Part shown: positions 34,588-46,964 of the stretch, one piece after another
Layout: every line of letters begins with the position of its first letter
Position numbering within the stretch: the first letter of the stretch is position 1
NCBI GenBank assembly: GCA_029961685.1
Contig: JARWKL010000016.1
Span: 5,906,358-5,970,357 of the forward strand
DNA length: 64,000 nucleotides
Direction of reading: 5' to 3'
Origin: Aristolochia californica
Lineage: Eukaryota; Streptophyta; Magnoliopsida; Piperales; Aristolochiaceae
Program-made: the position numbers and the translations under genes
Notes under the pieces: generated by a model
What the model was told of the DNA's origin: nothing
What the model saw: only the letters and a program-made list of their open reading frames with translations
Database searches by the model: none

Positions 34588-35973
34588 ATGGATACTATGA
34601 CAGCCGATGAAAAGGTTGCAACTATGGTTGCATTCACAACTTTGTTTATCGCCATGGGAAGATACTATCTGTACCATTGCAACAGACGTGTACCACGTTC
34701 TTGTGGGATGAAGGGTCCATTGTATTTGCAAAAGGCACTTGACAAATCACCAGCTAAATTTCAAAAAGTTTACAGGATGAACCAACTGGTATTTCGCAAA
34801 TTGGTAGATATACTTACTAGTAAAGGGTTTTTCTCTTCCACAAAGACCATCTCAGTTGAAGAACAACTTGCATATTTCCTCCTAACTGTTGGTCAAGGAC
34901 AAGCGTATAGTGTCACAACAGAGATGTTTGATAGATCAAACTGGACCATAAGTAAGTATTTCAACAAGGTGTTGGATGCAATCCTCAAACTTCACTATGA
35001 TTACGTCAAACGGCCTTCAGAACGCACACACTCAAAGATTTTAACCAATTCAATGTTTTATCCCTACTTCAAGGTAACATCACTTCCTATAACTAAATAA
35101 TTTTAGATTAATATACAAAGTTAGTCAATATTAATTGAAAATGTATAATTAGGATTGTATTGGAGCTATTGATGGAACTCATATCAAAGTCAACATTCCA
35201 CTTGAAGATCAACCAAGGTTTTGGAATAGAAAAGGCTATCTCTCACAAAATGTGATGGCAGCATGTTCATTTGATATGCAATTCACTTCTGTACTTGCTG
35301 GATGGGAGGGGTCAGCAGCTGATTCCCGTGTACTGAAAAACGCATTGACTCGTCGAGATAAAATCTTTGTACCTGAAGGTAAGTAATATATTTTTATGCA
35401 ATCATTTTTTATCTATTTTATCTTCAATTATTTTATGTGGTATATAATTTCTATTATAGGAAAATATTATCTAGTCGATGCTGGTTATGCAAATCTTCTG
35501 GGATTTTTGGCTCCATATCGAGGAACCCGATATGATCTGTAAGAATTTGGAGATAATATTGCTAGAAATGAAAAAGAATTATTCAACCAAAGACATTCAT
35601 CTTTACGAAATATTATTGAGCGAACTTTTGGTGCTTTAAAAGCTCGATTTCAAATGTTAAATGGCACTCCTCCATTTTATTTTAAGATCCAGGTGAAAAT
35701 TTTACATGCTTGTTGCATATTGGACAATTATATATGTGCAAAAGATTATGATGATATATTTGAAGATGAACATGATGATTCGGGTGGTGAGCTCGGTGGA
35801 GGAAGTGATGCGGTCCAATTAGGTGCAATGGATGATACAGACAGTGACGATTGCGATGATCTTGAGGATGTGGGTAGCCAAGTAACAAACATTCGGAGGC
35901 AGAGTGCATTAGAATCCACAAGAGCCGCACAATTTAGAGATGCCATATCGAATTCCATGTGGAACGATAAATG
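34588..35973 (+). pseudogene. Harbinger transposase (HARBI1-type DDE nuclease), copy 3, one stop
   Basis: The exons are about 34588-35073, 35153-35378 and 35460-35973, with phase-consistent GT/AG introns. The start at 34588 (MDTMTADEKVATMV) is preferred because an acceptor TTTTAG precedes it. The domain order is an N-terminal helical part (KKVYRMNQLVFRKLVDIL-like) then the catalytic motifs. These are GAIDGTHIKVNIP with the first Asp, [29 protein letters not shown] with the second Asp, and IERTFGALKARF with the Glu. An acidic tail ends ESTRAAQFRDAISNSMWNDK. All three catalytic residues are present; the only clear defect is TAA at 35540-35542. This is the transposase that cuts and joins element ends. 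Confidence 0.9.
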
Positions 35974-36584
35974 ATGGTTATATTTTACTACTTTTGAACA
36001 TACGTCATTTATATGTACTAAACTTGTAACTTGTTGATTTTAATATTAAAGGCACGAACTCGTTATTTGAATAATTTTTTTCGGTTATTAATAAAGTTGT
36101 ATATGTATTTATTTATTATTTTTTTCAATTTTATTACTATATTAAACTTCATATTTAAGTCTCTGGTAAATAAAATATAATTAAAGTATGCATTTGATTA
36201 ATTAATTACTTTTAATTTTGTCAAAATATATTATTAATTAATACCATGCAAAAAATCTATCTTATGTTATTAATATAATACTTTTTATTCATTAATCATA
36301 TTTATTTTTTTATTTACTCTATTGTATTAGTGATTTAATAGTGGTAATTAAAATATTGTTAACTCAAACACTTGGTTTAATCAACTTATTATTATAATTA
36401 ATAAAATCAATGGTTTTAAATTTCGAAGATGAAGATGAAGATGAACTTGTCCACACTAACATCCTATTTTGAAGATTTCAAAGATGAAGTTGTCCACACT
36501 AACCCCCATTTCGAAGATGAAGATCATGTAGATGTATAAAATAAAGATGAAGATCAAATTTTCAGTTTGTTGACTAAACCCCCT

Positions 36585-36603
36585 CCCCCCCCCCCCCCCC
36601 CCC
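36585..36603. repeat. Homopolymer run of 19 C at the Harbinger 3' end
   Basis: Directly after the terminal repeat GACTAAACCCCCT, 19 C residues precede TTGTCC and the Copia remnant. It may be slippage of the terminal C-run or an assembly artefact. Confidence 0.9.
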
Positions 36604-37330
36604 TTGTCCAAGTGAGACAACAAGATCAGAAGGTAAAGACACACAAATGAAAAAAATAGTGTATCCTCAAAGATAGTAACATCAGTAGATACAAATATTT
36701 TTCTAGTGGATGGGCAAAAATATTTGTACCCCTTCTGTGTATGAGAGTACCCCAAAAATACGCACTTAATTGCTCGAAGGGACAATTATCCTTGGAAGAC
36801 CCAAATACATGAGCAAACCAAACACATCCAAACATGTGGGTATAAATAGCAAATAATGGCCCATACGGCCAAAGAATTTTTATATGAATTTTTTCTTCTA
36901 ACATAGACGAAGACATTCTATTAACCAAGAAATAGGTTGTAAGAATAACATCACCCTAATAAGGCTTGGGCACATGCTTATGTATCATCATTGTCCTAGC
37001 TACCTCCAGTAAATGGCAATTCTTACGTTCAACTATGCCATTTTGCTGAGGGGTATATACTATGTCTGTTGAAGAATTCCATGTTCTTGACAAAAGACTT
37101 GAAATTTATGACTCATGAACCCCGACCCATTACCAGTACGCAAGATATGAAATGAAGCAGTAAACTGATTTTATTTCATTAAAGAAAAGTTTGAATACAT
37201 CAAAAGCCTCAGATTTCTCCTTAAGAAGGTCAATCCAAGTACACCTATTAAAATCGTTGATAAAGGAAATAAAATACCTATGACCAAAATGACTAATAAA
37301 CCTTAATCTCCTTATATCTCTCTAATTAAC
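36604..37330 (-). pseudogene. Copia integrase remnant
   Basis: On the minus strand the order is an integrase core trace (EAFDVFK, YTPQQNGIVERKNCHLLEVA near 37070-36990), NRMSSSMLEEK near 36925 and the C-terminal region FGCVWFAHVF. It closes with KCVFLGYSHTQKGYKYFCPSTRKIF (as KCVFLGYSHTQKGYKYF, near 36765-36710). Stops and shifts abound. The fragment is cut off at its left by the end of Harbinger copy 3. No LTR is visible. Confidence 0.85.
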
Positions 37331-37464
37331 TCAAACTTAACAAAATAAGTCCTATATTGCATGATAAAACATATATAGCTTTCGAAACTTCCAGCCGCTC
37401 TAGAAACATAGATGATTGAGTAGAGCTTCTAATGAACCTTATACAGTTTCATAATACTCAATAA

Positions 37465-39141
37465 CTAGAGATAAAGATTGCTTGGGAGACGTGGGCTTAG
37501 AAGAACTTCAAGAGGAGTGGCTTTAGGTATTGAGAGTCCTGGGGTCTCGGTCATGTCCACCAATTCACCAAACGGTGTCTCCACATCAAATGAATGAAGG
37601 AGACGAGCGAGAGTCAAGTGGACAACCTTGAGTGCGAAAGACATCCCTGGGCACACTCGTCGACCTGACCCGAAAGGAATGAGTTCAAAATGTTGTCCTC
37701 TTAGATCAATATCTGAATTTGACGTGAGAAATCTCTCTGGCAGGAACTTGTTGGGTTCAGTCCACAGACGTGGGTCTCTCTGTATTTTCCACAGATTCAT
37801 TAGAACACGGGTTCCGGCAGGAACTCTGAATCCACCAATAGAACAGTCTTCGATGGCTTCATGCGGCACTGCAAGTGGAGCTGGAGGGTATAGGCGCATT
37901 GTTTCTTTTATGATGGCTTGGAGGTAAGGGAGGTTCTGGATATCTTCTTCGATCACTTTTCTGTCTTTGCCAACGAAGGTGACGAGCTCCTCTTGAGCTT
38001 TTTTCAACGCATGACGATTGTTCAATAACAGACTAAGAGCCCAAGTCAGGGTTATGGAAGAGGTATCAGTCCCAGCTAAAACCAGTGACTGCAGGACGAA
38101 CCAAAATAACATTAATTTTCAGCAGACGAATTGACTGCAACCATGATAAATTAAAAAAAAAATTAAAAAAAGAAAAAAAGGGTAACTGAGGGAGTAAGCC
38201 AGTCTTACCAAACACGTAGCCTTTGTAATCGTGTCTGCATCATACTCATGATTTTGAAATTTATTCGTCAACATCACATCGAAAAAATCTTGATCAATTC
38301 CATGCATACCGGAGAGCCTCCGGCGTTGATGTTCTTTCAACCAGATAGAACATATGGAGTCCAACTCCTTAAACGTCTTCTTCATGGCACCTATTTTACC
38401 ACCTATGTCAAACCACTCAAGAATAGGAATCGCATCAGATGGAATAGGATCACCACCCTGAGCAGAGAAATCATTCATCAATTTACGGAACCTGCTCGCC
38501 AAGATCTCATCTCCTGATGCATTTGTGCCTGAGTATCTTTTACTGGCCACCGCCATGACCACGTTGTTGAAGACCAAGTCTCCAAACCACCCTTCCATGT
38601 CAACTTTGACGGGAGCTTGCTTGTTTTCTTTCCATCGTTTGTACAAATCTTTTATGGAGAGATCGACCTCTCCGACACGAACATGATTGAGCAAATCGAG
38701 TTGTCGAGCCGACAGAAGGTGGAGAGTGGCTATTTTGCGGACCTCACGCCAGTACGGGCCATACTGTGTAAAGGCCAAAACTGCGTAATCGTAACCCAGA
38801 AACTTGCCGGCAGCAGTCAGTGGGCGAGTAGCGAGGTGTTTGTCACTGGTGGTGTAGCACTCCTTGGCCATTTCCGAACTGTTCACCACAACAGTCGGAT
38901 GGACGCCAATCCAGACAGTGATCAAGGGGCCATATTTGTCCGCTAGGGCTCCTAGCGTTCTAACCAGAGGCTGCTGGTTACCGCCAAGCGTGTGAAGGTG
39001 ACCTATTAGCGGCCACCGTCCTGGAACTTCCGGTGGCCCATTCTTCCTACCCTTGGTTGAATATCTCCACAGAGTACTGAAGAATAGTAAGGAGAGGCCA
39101 AGAACGATAACTTGCTTTAATAAAAGCAATTCCATCTCCAT
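37465..39141 (-). CDS. Cytochrome P450, CYP82-type, complete (gene A)
   Basis: A haem-thiolate monooxygenase anchored in the ER membrane; CYP82 members oxidise coumarins, flavonoids, alkaloids or homoterpene precursors, and the substrate here is unknown. Exons 39141-38209 and 38088-37465 join in phase 0 across a 120-bp GT/AG intron to 518 residues, typical for the family. A hydrophobic anchor (VIVLGLSLLFFSTLW) is followed by the hinge PPEVPGRWPLIGHL. The oxygen-binding AGTDTS is at 316-321, ETMR at 373-376, PERF at 428-431 and FGSGRRVCPG at 450-459, with the haem Cys at 457. All are intact. The start MEMELLLLK is preferred over upstream in-frame ATGs (39210, 39270) because a TATA-like TTTTAAATA lies at 39196-39188. 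Its paralogue lies 10 kb to the right in the same direction. Confidence 0.93.
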
Positions 39142-39187
39142 TTCCTTGGCTCTATATACGAATGGAAGATGCAGCCAAGTGCTCTCG

Positions 39188-39196
39188 TATTTAAAA
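39188..39196 (-). promoter_or_regulatory. TATA-like box of CYP gene A
   Basis: TTTTAAATA on the minus strand stands about 50 bases before the chosen start codon. A second TATATAG lies only about 15 bases before the ATG, too close to serve. Assignment is by position only. Confidence 0.45.
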
Positions 39197-40392
39197 GCTG
39201 AGGAAGCCATCTCTATGTTTGGTATTTCTTGACGACCACTGGCCTGCTCCTTCGTCGATGAATCAGTCACCTCTTCATTGCCTGCGGCACATTTTGGTTG
39301 ATCCGCTGGAAAAGAAAATCATTTTGTACCACAGTGGATTTCTGTCTTAACGCAATAGTATTCATTTTTGGCGACTTAAATTTCAACATTTACAGGCATC
39401 TCGATGTGATCCTTACAAGCTATGGGGGATCACATATTGGAATATGGGTGGTTTAAAAATGACTTGAACGCAAGAGTAGTCAATTATGGCGATAGAAGTA
39501 CTGTTCTCACCAATTTCAAAATTCGATGAGGCTGTTAAATATACACCTGCGAATGGTGGACTGCTGTTAATTCTTATGCCTCTGCCATATTCTTCCATGA
39601 AGTCTCGAGAGACTATTTTTTTTAGAGCAACTACCGCTGCAATTGGGCGAAGTCTGTGCACGATTCTTTGGATTTCGCTGTTTCAGTCAGAAATTATTTG
39701 TTGTTCTTTCTTTATATTGTTTTATAGGCAGATATGATCGGTTGAAATTGGAAATACTTTGACCGGCATTCCCAACTGGAACTGTAGTTAGCACATGAGA
39801 GGGCTTAATTTTTTTTGTTCTTTTTAGGGATGAGTTATCAAAAAAAAAATATATCCTATCATCACAGCACTTCTCAAACAAAAATATGCTAACATCCATG
39901 GCTAGCACGTTTCCTCATAGTTGTTTCTTAAGGAAACCTTGAATCAGAGCTAGTTTTAAACAAGCTTCTGCGATCATGAATGATTGAGGAAAAAACAGAA
40001 TGACAATGAATGAGATTGCTACCATAATTGCATCTCTGGATGCTGCTGAGAGTGCTTATTATCTGGAAGTTGTTCCTTCTGTAGCCTACTGGTGGAGCTT
40101 CATTTCAACTTTTTCTGTTAAATTTCGGTCTCGACTTGTAGTTAGAAAAGTGAAAGACCAAAAAATTCTCACTCCTCAACTCAACATATAAGAGAAACAA
40201 ATGATACAATAACAGTTTCTAGATAGTAGAGATAAGCTTAGTGAGAGAAACTGTTTGTTCGTTTATATGATCTCAGGAACATTGATGCCTATACATCGTC
40301 TGCAAAATCTTAAACTGGTTATGATACAGAAAAAATGTTTAAGGGAAAAGTCTAAAAGCTATTATCACTTTCGCATTATATCTTGAATATCT
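39197..40392. other. Upstream region of CYP gene A
   Basis: No gene or repeat is recognised. Open frames at 39413-39661 (minus), 39486-39737 and 40000-40191 (plus) lack motifs or splice support. The region presumably includes the promoter of gene A. It ends at the left LTR of Copia-3. Confidence 0.45.
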
Positions 40393-40912
40393 TAAATCCT
40401 CCATAATTCTCCTTATCACGAGAGTCATACATATATCATAAAATTGAAATAAGAAGAATAAAGAGAGCGTACATTTGATCTTGAAGAATATAAATAGAAC
40501 TTGAAGTGTACAAGATAACCTTTGATAATTCGTTTACAAGTGATATGCTTGCTCCCGTTCAACCAAATTGGGTGTGCAAATAGGCTTAGCCTCACTTGTA
40601 AGACCATGGAGGAATTTATAGATTTCTAAAGGGTGCGGCACTAATGACTATTCATAAGGATACATCCCCTTAGGAGAGATACATCCTTCAAGGAGAGATA
40701 CATCTCCTCAAGAGAGATACATCTCCTTATTCCCAAGGGAAGTGTCCATTAAGTCAATGCACCCAATTAATCTACCTCTATAGGGTGATGTGCTAGCTAT
40801 TATTCCCTGTACTGAACATCCAATGACAAAGCATCTAGAAGTGGGTCCCACGCCATATGAATCATGATAATTTTATTTTATAAATAATATATTTGAAACC
40901 ATAATTCCAACA
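40393..40912 (-). repeat. 3' LTR of Copia-3 (left copy)
   Basis: It runs TAAATCCTCCATAATTC to CATAATTCCAACA on the plus strand. It contains repeated GAGATACATC words (GGAGAGATACATCC, AAGAGAGATACATC) that may be promoter-related direct repeats. Confidence 0.93.
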
Positions 40913-41744
40913 AACTCCCACTTGGTTTCAAATCCATTTCAAATTCCAATTTTCGAAAAAACATGAAAAATCAATCTTGACACAGGAAATCATACCATGA
41001 CCATAGGCATTACCTTAAATACTTTAATATACATATGTAGTTAACCCGGGCCTACACAATATATATCTTAGATATCCAAAGTTGGGGAATAAACCAAATC
41101 CATACTCGTCAAATTTGCCAGTTCAGCGGTCTCCATTCATAGCATACTCGAACCTGAACTCAGGGTAAAGCTCTGTACCAGTTCGAGTATTAGCCACTAA
41201 GGTAATTGTGCCTAATCAGTACCATAGGCCTGAATAATTTAGACATCCAACCCTAACTTTCTGTTGAGACTCTTCCGTATATACATATAAGTATATACCA
41301 AATAGAAAAGCTAGACATCAAGGCATCTCACTATCCATAGCATACTCAGTACCTGAGGAGCTCAGGGTAAAGCTTTACACCAGCATGAGTATTAACTGTA
41401 AAGGAAATTGTGCCTATGTAGTCCCATTGGCCTAGACAATTTAGAGACTCAACCGTCATTCCCTATTGAGACGCTCACATATACATGTACAAGTGCATAC
41501 CTAATAGGGAAGCTAAATCTCAAGGCATACACAGATCACTCATATTATCACACAAAAGCATATGTATTCTTTTAAAATCATTCTTTCACATTCCATGGAA
41601 TATAAATTACAAAATCATGACATAGTATTACAAATCATTCTTTCACATTCTATGGAATATAAATTACAATGTCATGACATAGTATTACAAATCATTGAGA
41701 ACACAATGCATACAAAATAATGTTCTCCCACTTGGTCTCATCAA

Positions 41745-44740
41745 TTATAAACAAATCAAACCCATGTTCCCCACATGGAAAGTGAAACTGGTCACGGGAA
41801 GACACTTGGTTAGTGGATCAGCTAAGTTGTCCGGAGAAGATATCTTATAAATAACAACTTCCTCCTTCCTCAGCATGTCTCGTATATAGTGGTATTTTTC
41901 TTCGACATGTTTAGCCTTGGAGTGACACTTCGGATCTTTCATGATAGCAATAGCAGATGCGTTTCACAAAAGAGAGGAATATGTTGCTCCACATAGTCTA
42001 CCACTAGAAGACTTTGCACGAATTTGCGAAGATAGACAACTTCCCTTATAGTTAAGTTCATAGCCACATATTCTGCCTCCATGGTTGATTGTGCGACACA
42101 ATCTTGCTTCTTGCTTTTCCAAGAAATGACACTTCTGTTAAACATAAAGATAAAACCAGAAGTAGACTTGCGGGTATCAATACATCCTTGATAATCTGAG
42201 TTGGAATAACCAATCAATTCCAACTTGTCCGCTTGATAAGTCAAAGCATATGACTTTGTTCATTTTAAATAGCGCATTACCCATTTAATCCCTTCCCAGT
42301 GAGTGAAACCTGGATTAGCTTGAAATCGGCTAAGAACACCAACAACATAAGCAAGATTAGGTCTTGTACATATAAGAGTGTACATAAAACTCTTCACCGC
42401 AGAAGTGTATGGATACTTAGATTCGTCCAACTTATCTTTGAGTCGAGAAGGATAATCCACCTAACTCATCTTTTTAGTGCTATCATAAGGTACTTTACCT
42501 TGTATACAGTTGGACATGTGAAACCAATCTAGAAGAGTGTCGATATACTTCTCTTGAGACAAACTCAATTTTCGCAAAACTCTATCCCATAGAATTTTAA
42601 TGTCAAGAATATAATAAGCTTCCCTAAGGTCTTTCTATCAAATGTCTGAAACAACCATGTCTTTATACCTTGGAGTTACTGAATATCATTCCCGACTAAT
42701 AAAATATCATCTACGTATAAAATAAGAAAGGCAATGTGATCTCCCACTTTTTTTATATAAACACAATGATCTTCTAGATTCTGAGTAAAACCATACATTG
42801 TAATTGCTTCATTGAACTTGATATTCCATAGTCTTGAGGCTTGTTTCAAACCATAATTAGACTTGTTCAACTTACACACCTTTGCTTCAGTTCCAGGTCT
42901 AACAAATCCACGTGGTTGTTCCATATAAATCTCCTCATCCAAATTTCCATTTAGAAAAGCGGTTTTAACATCCATTTGGAACAACTCATAGTTATAATAT
43001 GCAACCAATGCCAGGAGCGCTCGAATAGATTGTATCCATGCAACAAGAGAGAATGTTTCATCATAATCAATCCCGTATTGTTAAGTAAAACCCTTGGCAA
43101 CAAGACGAGCTTTGAATCTTTCAACTTTACCTTCAACATTTCTCTTCCTTGTAAAAATCCACTTGCACTTAATGGGCTTAACCAAATTTAGGAGGTTCTA
43201 CAAGTTTCCAAACTTCATTTTTATATATAGTGTCCATCTCTTCTTCCATTGCCGACTTCCACTTGTCAGAATCCACATCAAGGAGTGTTTGCTCATAAGT
43301 GTCAGGATCAGTAACGTCTTCATTCAACCTGGTTCTTGCATAAGTTTCCCCAACATAGGTATAAAAATCTGAAGATGATATTTATATGATCCCAAGTGAA
43401 ACTTCGTACCTCAATCTTCATCACAATCAAATCTATCCTCAATGAATTTTACATGTCTACTTTCAATAATCACCTTCTCCTTGGGATCATATAACTTATA
43501 TCTTTTCGAATGTTCAGAGTACCCAACGAATAAACATCTTCGAGTCTTAGCCTTCAATTTGTCCTTAGGATAGAGATTTAAAACATGAGCAACACATCCC
43601 CATAATTTAAAATGGTTAAGACTAGGAGTTTTGCTTGACCATACCTCATAAGGTGTTTTCTCAACCGACTTTGAAGGCACTCTATTTGAGATATAGGTAG
43701 TTGTCAATAGTGCTTCGCCCCAAAAGGATATTGGCAAATTTGCAAGTGCCATCATAGATCTTACCATCTCTAGTAAGGTTCGATTTCTCCTTTCAGCAAT
43801 ACTGTTCTGTTCAGGTGTATCAGGCATGCTAAACATATGGATAATCCCGTTTGACTTACAAAATTCAGAGAATAACTCCGAACAATACTCTCCACCTCTG
43901 TTGGTGTGCAATGTTTTGATCTTCTTTCCTATGGCATTTTCTACCTCCAATTTGAAGGTTTTGAAATAATCTAAGGCCTCATTTTTTCTATGCAATAAAT
44001 ATACCCTTCCATATCTTGAGCAATCATCTATAAATGTGATAAAATATGAATGACCATTACGAGTATTCACATTCATAGGTCCACATATATCAGAATGAAT
44101 AATATCCAAAACATGAGAACTTCTTGAGCCTTTGGATAGAAATGGTATCTTTGTCATTTTCCCATATATACAACACTCACAAATAGGAAAATCATTATGT
44201 GAAAGATTTTTCAATAATCCTTGTGTCACAAGTCTTGTAATTCTATCCTTGTTTATATGCCCTAGTCATAAATGTCACAACTACAATTTATTTTCTTTAA
44301 TATCCGAAGAAGTAGAAACATTGAACACCATATTTCCACTAAGTTGCAATTGATATAGACCAGAATTTTGAAAACCTCTCAAAATAACTTTATCATCTTT
44401 TAACATAAGAAACTTTCCACTTCGAAAGTAAAAAGTAAATCCAAGTTTTTCAAGACAAGATACAGATAATAGACTTCTTCTCATAGAAGGAACATAAAGA
44501 CAATCTTCTTAATCGAAAAACTTGTTATCAACAAGCTTAGCCGGTAAGTTCCCACCCCTTCCACAATGGCCTTTTCATCATTTCCCATGTAAATAAAACT
44601 CGTTCTGTCCTCAATCTTTCTTAGCTCCTTGAAGCCCTACAACTCATTCGATACATGAACAGTTGCACCAGAATCAACCCACCAACTAAAAGGCTTGATA
44701 TAAATAATACAAGTTTCAAGAGATAAAGACTCACTAGTGT
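41745..44740 (-). pseudogene. Copia-3 pol: protease, integrase, reverse transcriptase and RNase H, broken
   Basis: In order on the minus strand: a degraded protease (WWVDSGATVHVSN-like, near 44690), pre-integrase 44484-44281, integrase 44229-43411, reverse transcriptase about 43390-42260 with LYVDDILLVGND, and RNase H 42244-41745 (QDCVAQSTMEAEYVAMN, ending ADPLTKCLP). Stops and shifts lie near 44270, 43400, 43080, 42660, 42460, 42250 and 41940. The integrase second catalytic Asp, in HTDRGGEY-type sequence, is Asn here (LHTNRGGEY), while the Glu (IAERRNR) is kept. The protein is not functional. Confidence 0.92.
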
Positions 44741-45575
44741 TCTCCTATTGCCTCTCTATGTTCTGGCTTATTATAGAAGAAGCAAACACGTTGATTTGCA
44801 TGTACTTCAACCCTTTGTTGATTGACCTTTTTGTCCTTGAAGTTTGGAAATCGAAAGTTCTTTCCCTTCTTCTTAAAATTCTTCTTCTTCGGCTTTAAAA
44901 CTATGTTAGCGCTAGGAGAAGGTTTGACTAACTCAATACTTGGATTGAGTTTATCAGACTGGTGGTCGATTATATTAACCAAATCAAATATAGTCCACTT
45001 GTCTTGGACAAAGAATAAAAATCTTGAATATATTTGAGAGATTTGGGTAAAGAGTTGATAAAGGTGATCACTTTAGTTTCTTCATCCATTGGTCTAGCAT
45101 GATATTGCAACTTATCTGCCATGTCAAGCATGTCATTTACATGTTTTCTCACATCAGTATTTTCTGCGCATTTGGCATAAGTGAACTTTTGCCAAAAGTT
45201 ATTGATGTGAGTAGACGAATTTTTACCATATTTAGCCTCAATCTGGTTGATAATCTCTTTTGTAATGGGGACATGAACATAAGTCATCAAGATAGTCTCA
45301 CTTAGAGCCCCAAGAATATGTGACCTAGAAATTTCTTTAGCATCATCCCATTCCTTGAATTTTCTAAGGTCCTTCTTATACTGTTCCAGATTATTGGGGT
45401 AGTTTACTCAAGAAGGTCTTTGAGGAGGAGTATCCACTTTGATAATCTTATCAAACCTATAGCCTCGTAGCATTAAGTCAACCTGTTCTGACTAGTTCAC
45501 ATAATTAGTCCCATCAAGTACATTTTTCTTTAGGGATTCAACAAAATTATGTGCACTATTGGATGTTTCTGTCAT
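44734..45575 (-). pseudogene. Copia-3 gag, broken
   Basis: The frame starts at 45575 (MTETSNSAHNFVESLKKNVL) and is soon interrupted by TAG. It continues as the UBN2 core (45290-44970, EIINQIEAKYGKNSSTHINN, DVRKHVNDMLDMADKL, VITFINSLPKSL). The zinc knuckle region at about 44780 reads VCFFYNKPEH, having lost a Cys ligand. It is disabled. Confidence 0.87.
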
Positions 45576-46444
45576 CCAGAAAATATTTCAATATTTGGGA
45601 GAACATACATAATTATACAATCATCTCAGTCATCTAGTACTCCCACTTACCCTTTGAGGATTCATGAGAGTTACTAGGCAAATCATTCCACACATAATAA
45701 ACAAACAACAATATCACAAACAAACAAATAAATTAATTCATACTTACCCTTTAGGGATTCATATGAATTAATTTACAATATACTAATCTAATTATACAAC
45801 TCGCATTACCCTTTGGGGATTTTGCAAATTATATAATTAAATTAATTTTTACATAAACATACATAAATATATAACAAGGCATGCAATAAGACAAATTATA
45901 AATCCTTTAAGAAATTATAACAAAAAATAATTAAACAACAACTAAGCCAATTAGATATGAACTATTCATATAAATCTTCATACCTATAGTCTTGGATCTC
46001 AAATAGCCAAATAAATTCCAAATAACATGGAAATTCCATTAAAAATAAAATTATGGGTCAAAACAACTCTTAAAACACATTCTGACTCATTATATTAGTA
46101 AAACTCGATCTGGTTCATGGTCCTGGGTCATTACAGACCCAAACTACACAAGCCCACGCGTTAATAGGCATGCCCAAACAGCAGCACGTGCATTGGTAGG
46201 CCGGCACCAGCAGCCCCGCACACAACAGCCCGCTCAATGGCAGGCCCGCTTGTTGTGCCATAACACAATAAACATAAATTATACTTATTTCCATTCATAA
46301 ATAAATAGCCAAAAATCCAAAAAAATATGGAAAAATATAGAAAATTATAATCTATCTCTATGATACAAGCAGAAGCATATATCACTTGTATTTGTTAGAC
46401 TAGATGTCCAATTATAATAAAATAAACATCATTGAAATAGATAT
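45576..46444 (-). other. Copia-3 leader between 5' LTR and gag
   Basis: Noncoding, AT-rich on the left with a GC-rich patch near 46150-46255 (GGCCGGCACCAGCAGCC). A short word TTACCCTTTGGGGATT and variants occurs three times (near 45648, 45744 and 45805), each followed by a different sequence. No recognisable primer-binding site is found next to the LTR. Confidence 0.7.
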
Positions 46445-46964
46445 TGAATCCTCCATAATTTTCCTTATCACGAGAGCCATACATATATCATAGAATTAAA
46501 ATAAGAAAACTAAAGAGAGCATACCTTTCATCTTAAAGGATATAAATAGAACTTGAAGTGTACAAGATAACCTTTGATAATATGTTTACAAGTGATAAGC
46601 TTGGTCCCGTTCAGCCAGACTGGGTGTGAAAATAGCTTTAGCTTAACTTGTAAGACCATGGAGGAATTTATAGATTTCCAAAGGGTGTGGCACTAATGAC
46701 TATTCATAAGGATACATCCCTTTAGGAGAGATACATCCTTCAAGGGGAGATACATCCCCTCAAGAGAGATACATCTCCTTATTCCCAAGGGATGTGTCCA
46801 TTAAGTCAATGCACCTAATTAATCTACCTCTACAAGGGGGTGTGCTGGCCATTATTCCCTGTACTGAACATCCAATGATAAAACATCTAGAAGTGGACCC
46901 CATGCCATATGAATCATGGAAATTTTATTTTATAAATAATATATTTGAAACCATAATTCCAACA
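46445..46964 (-). repeat. 5' LTR of Copia-3 (right copy)
   Basis: It is 520 bp, the same length as the left LTR, and differs by scattered substitutions that are more frequent than in the LTR pair of E3. It starts TGAATCCTCC and ends CCAACA on the plus strand. Confidence 0.93.

Larger units (their letters stand above)
31456..36583 (+). mobile_element. PIF/Harbinger copy 3, full length, about 5.1 kb
   Basis: Terminal repeats are GGAGGGTTAGTCAAC (31456-31470) and, at the right, GTTGACTAAACCCCC (36569-36583), imperfect inverted repeats. Subterminal GATGAAG words lie at both ends. Between them are a pyrimidine-rich leader, telomere-like repeats, a partial ORF1 duplicate, ORF1 and a transposase with one stop. 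A 3-bp target duplication is not clear. This is the best preserved of the three copies. Confidence 0.85.
40393..46964 (-). mobile_element. Copia-3: Copia retrotransposon with paired 520-bp LTRs, inactive (minus strand)
   Basis: Two 520-bp LTRs flank gag, protease, integrase, reverse transcriptase and RNase H in Copia order on the minus strand. The inner edge of the left LTR reads CCAAGTGGGAGTT on the minus strand, a clear polypurine tract. I find neither a canonical Met-tRNA primer site nor a matching target duplication (TATCT on the left, AAGTT on the right). Coding frames contain several stops and shifts. It separates the two P450 genes. Confidence 0.92.

Noticed and set aside
39413..39661. 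82-residue minus-strand frame upstream of CYP gene A
   Set aside because: No motif, no splice support and no similarity to P450 or other families that I know.
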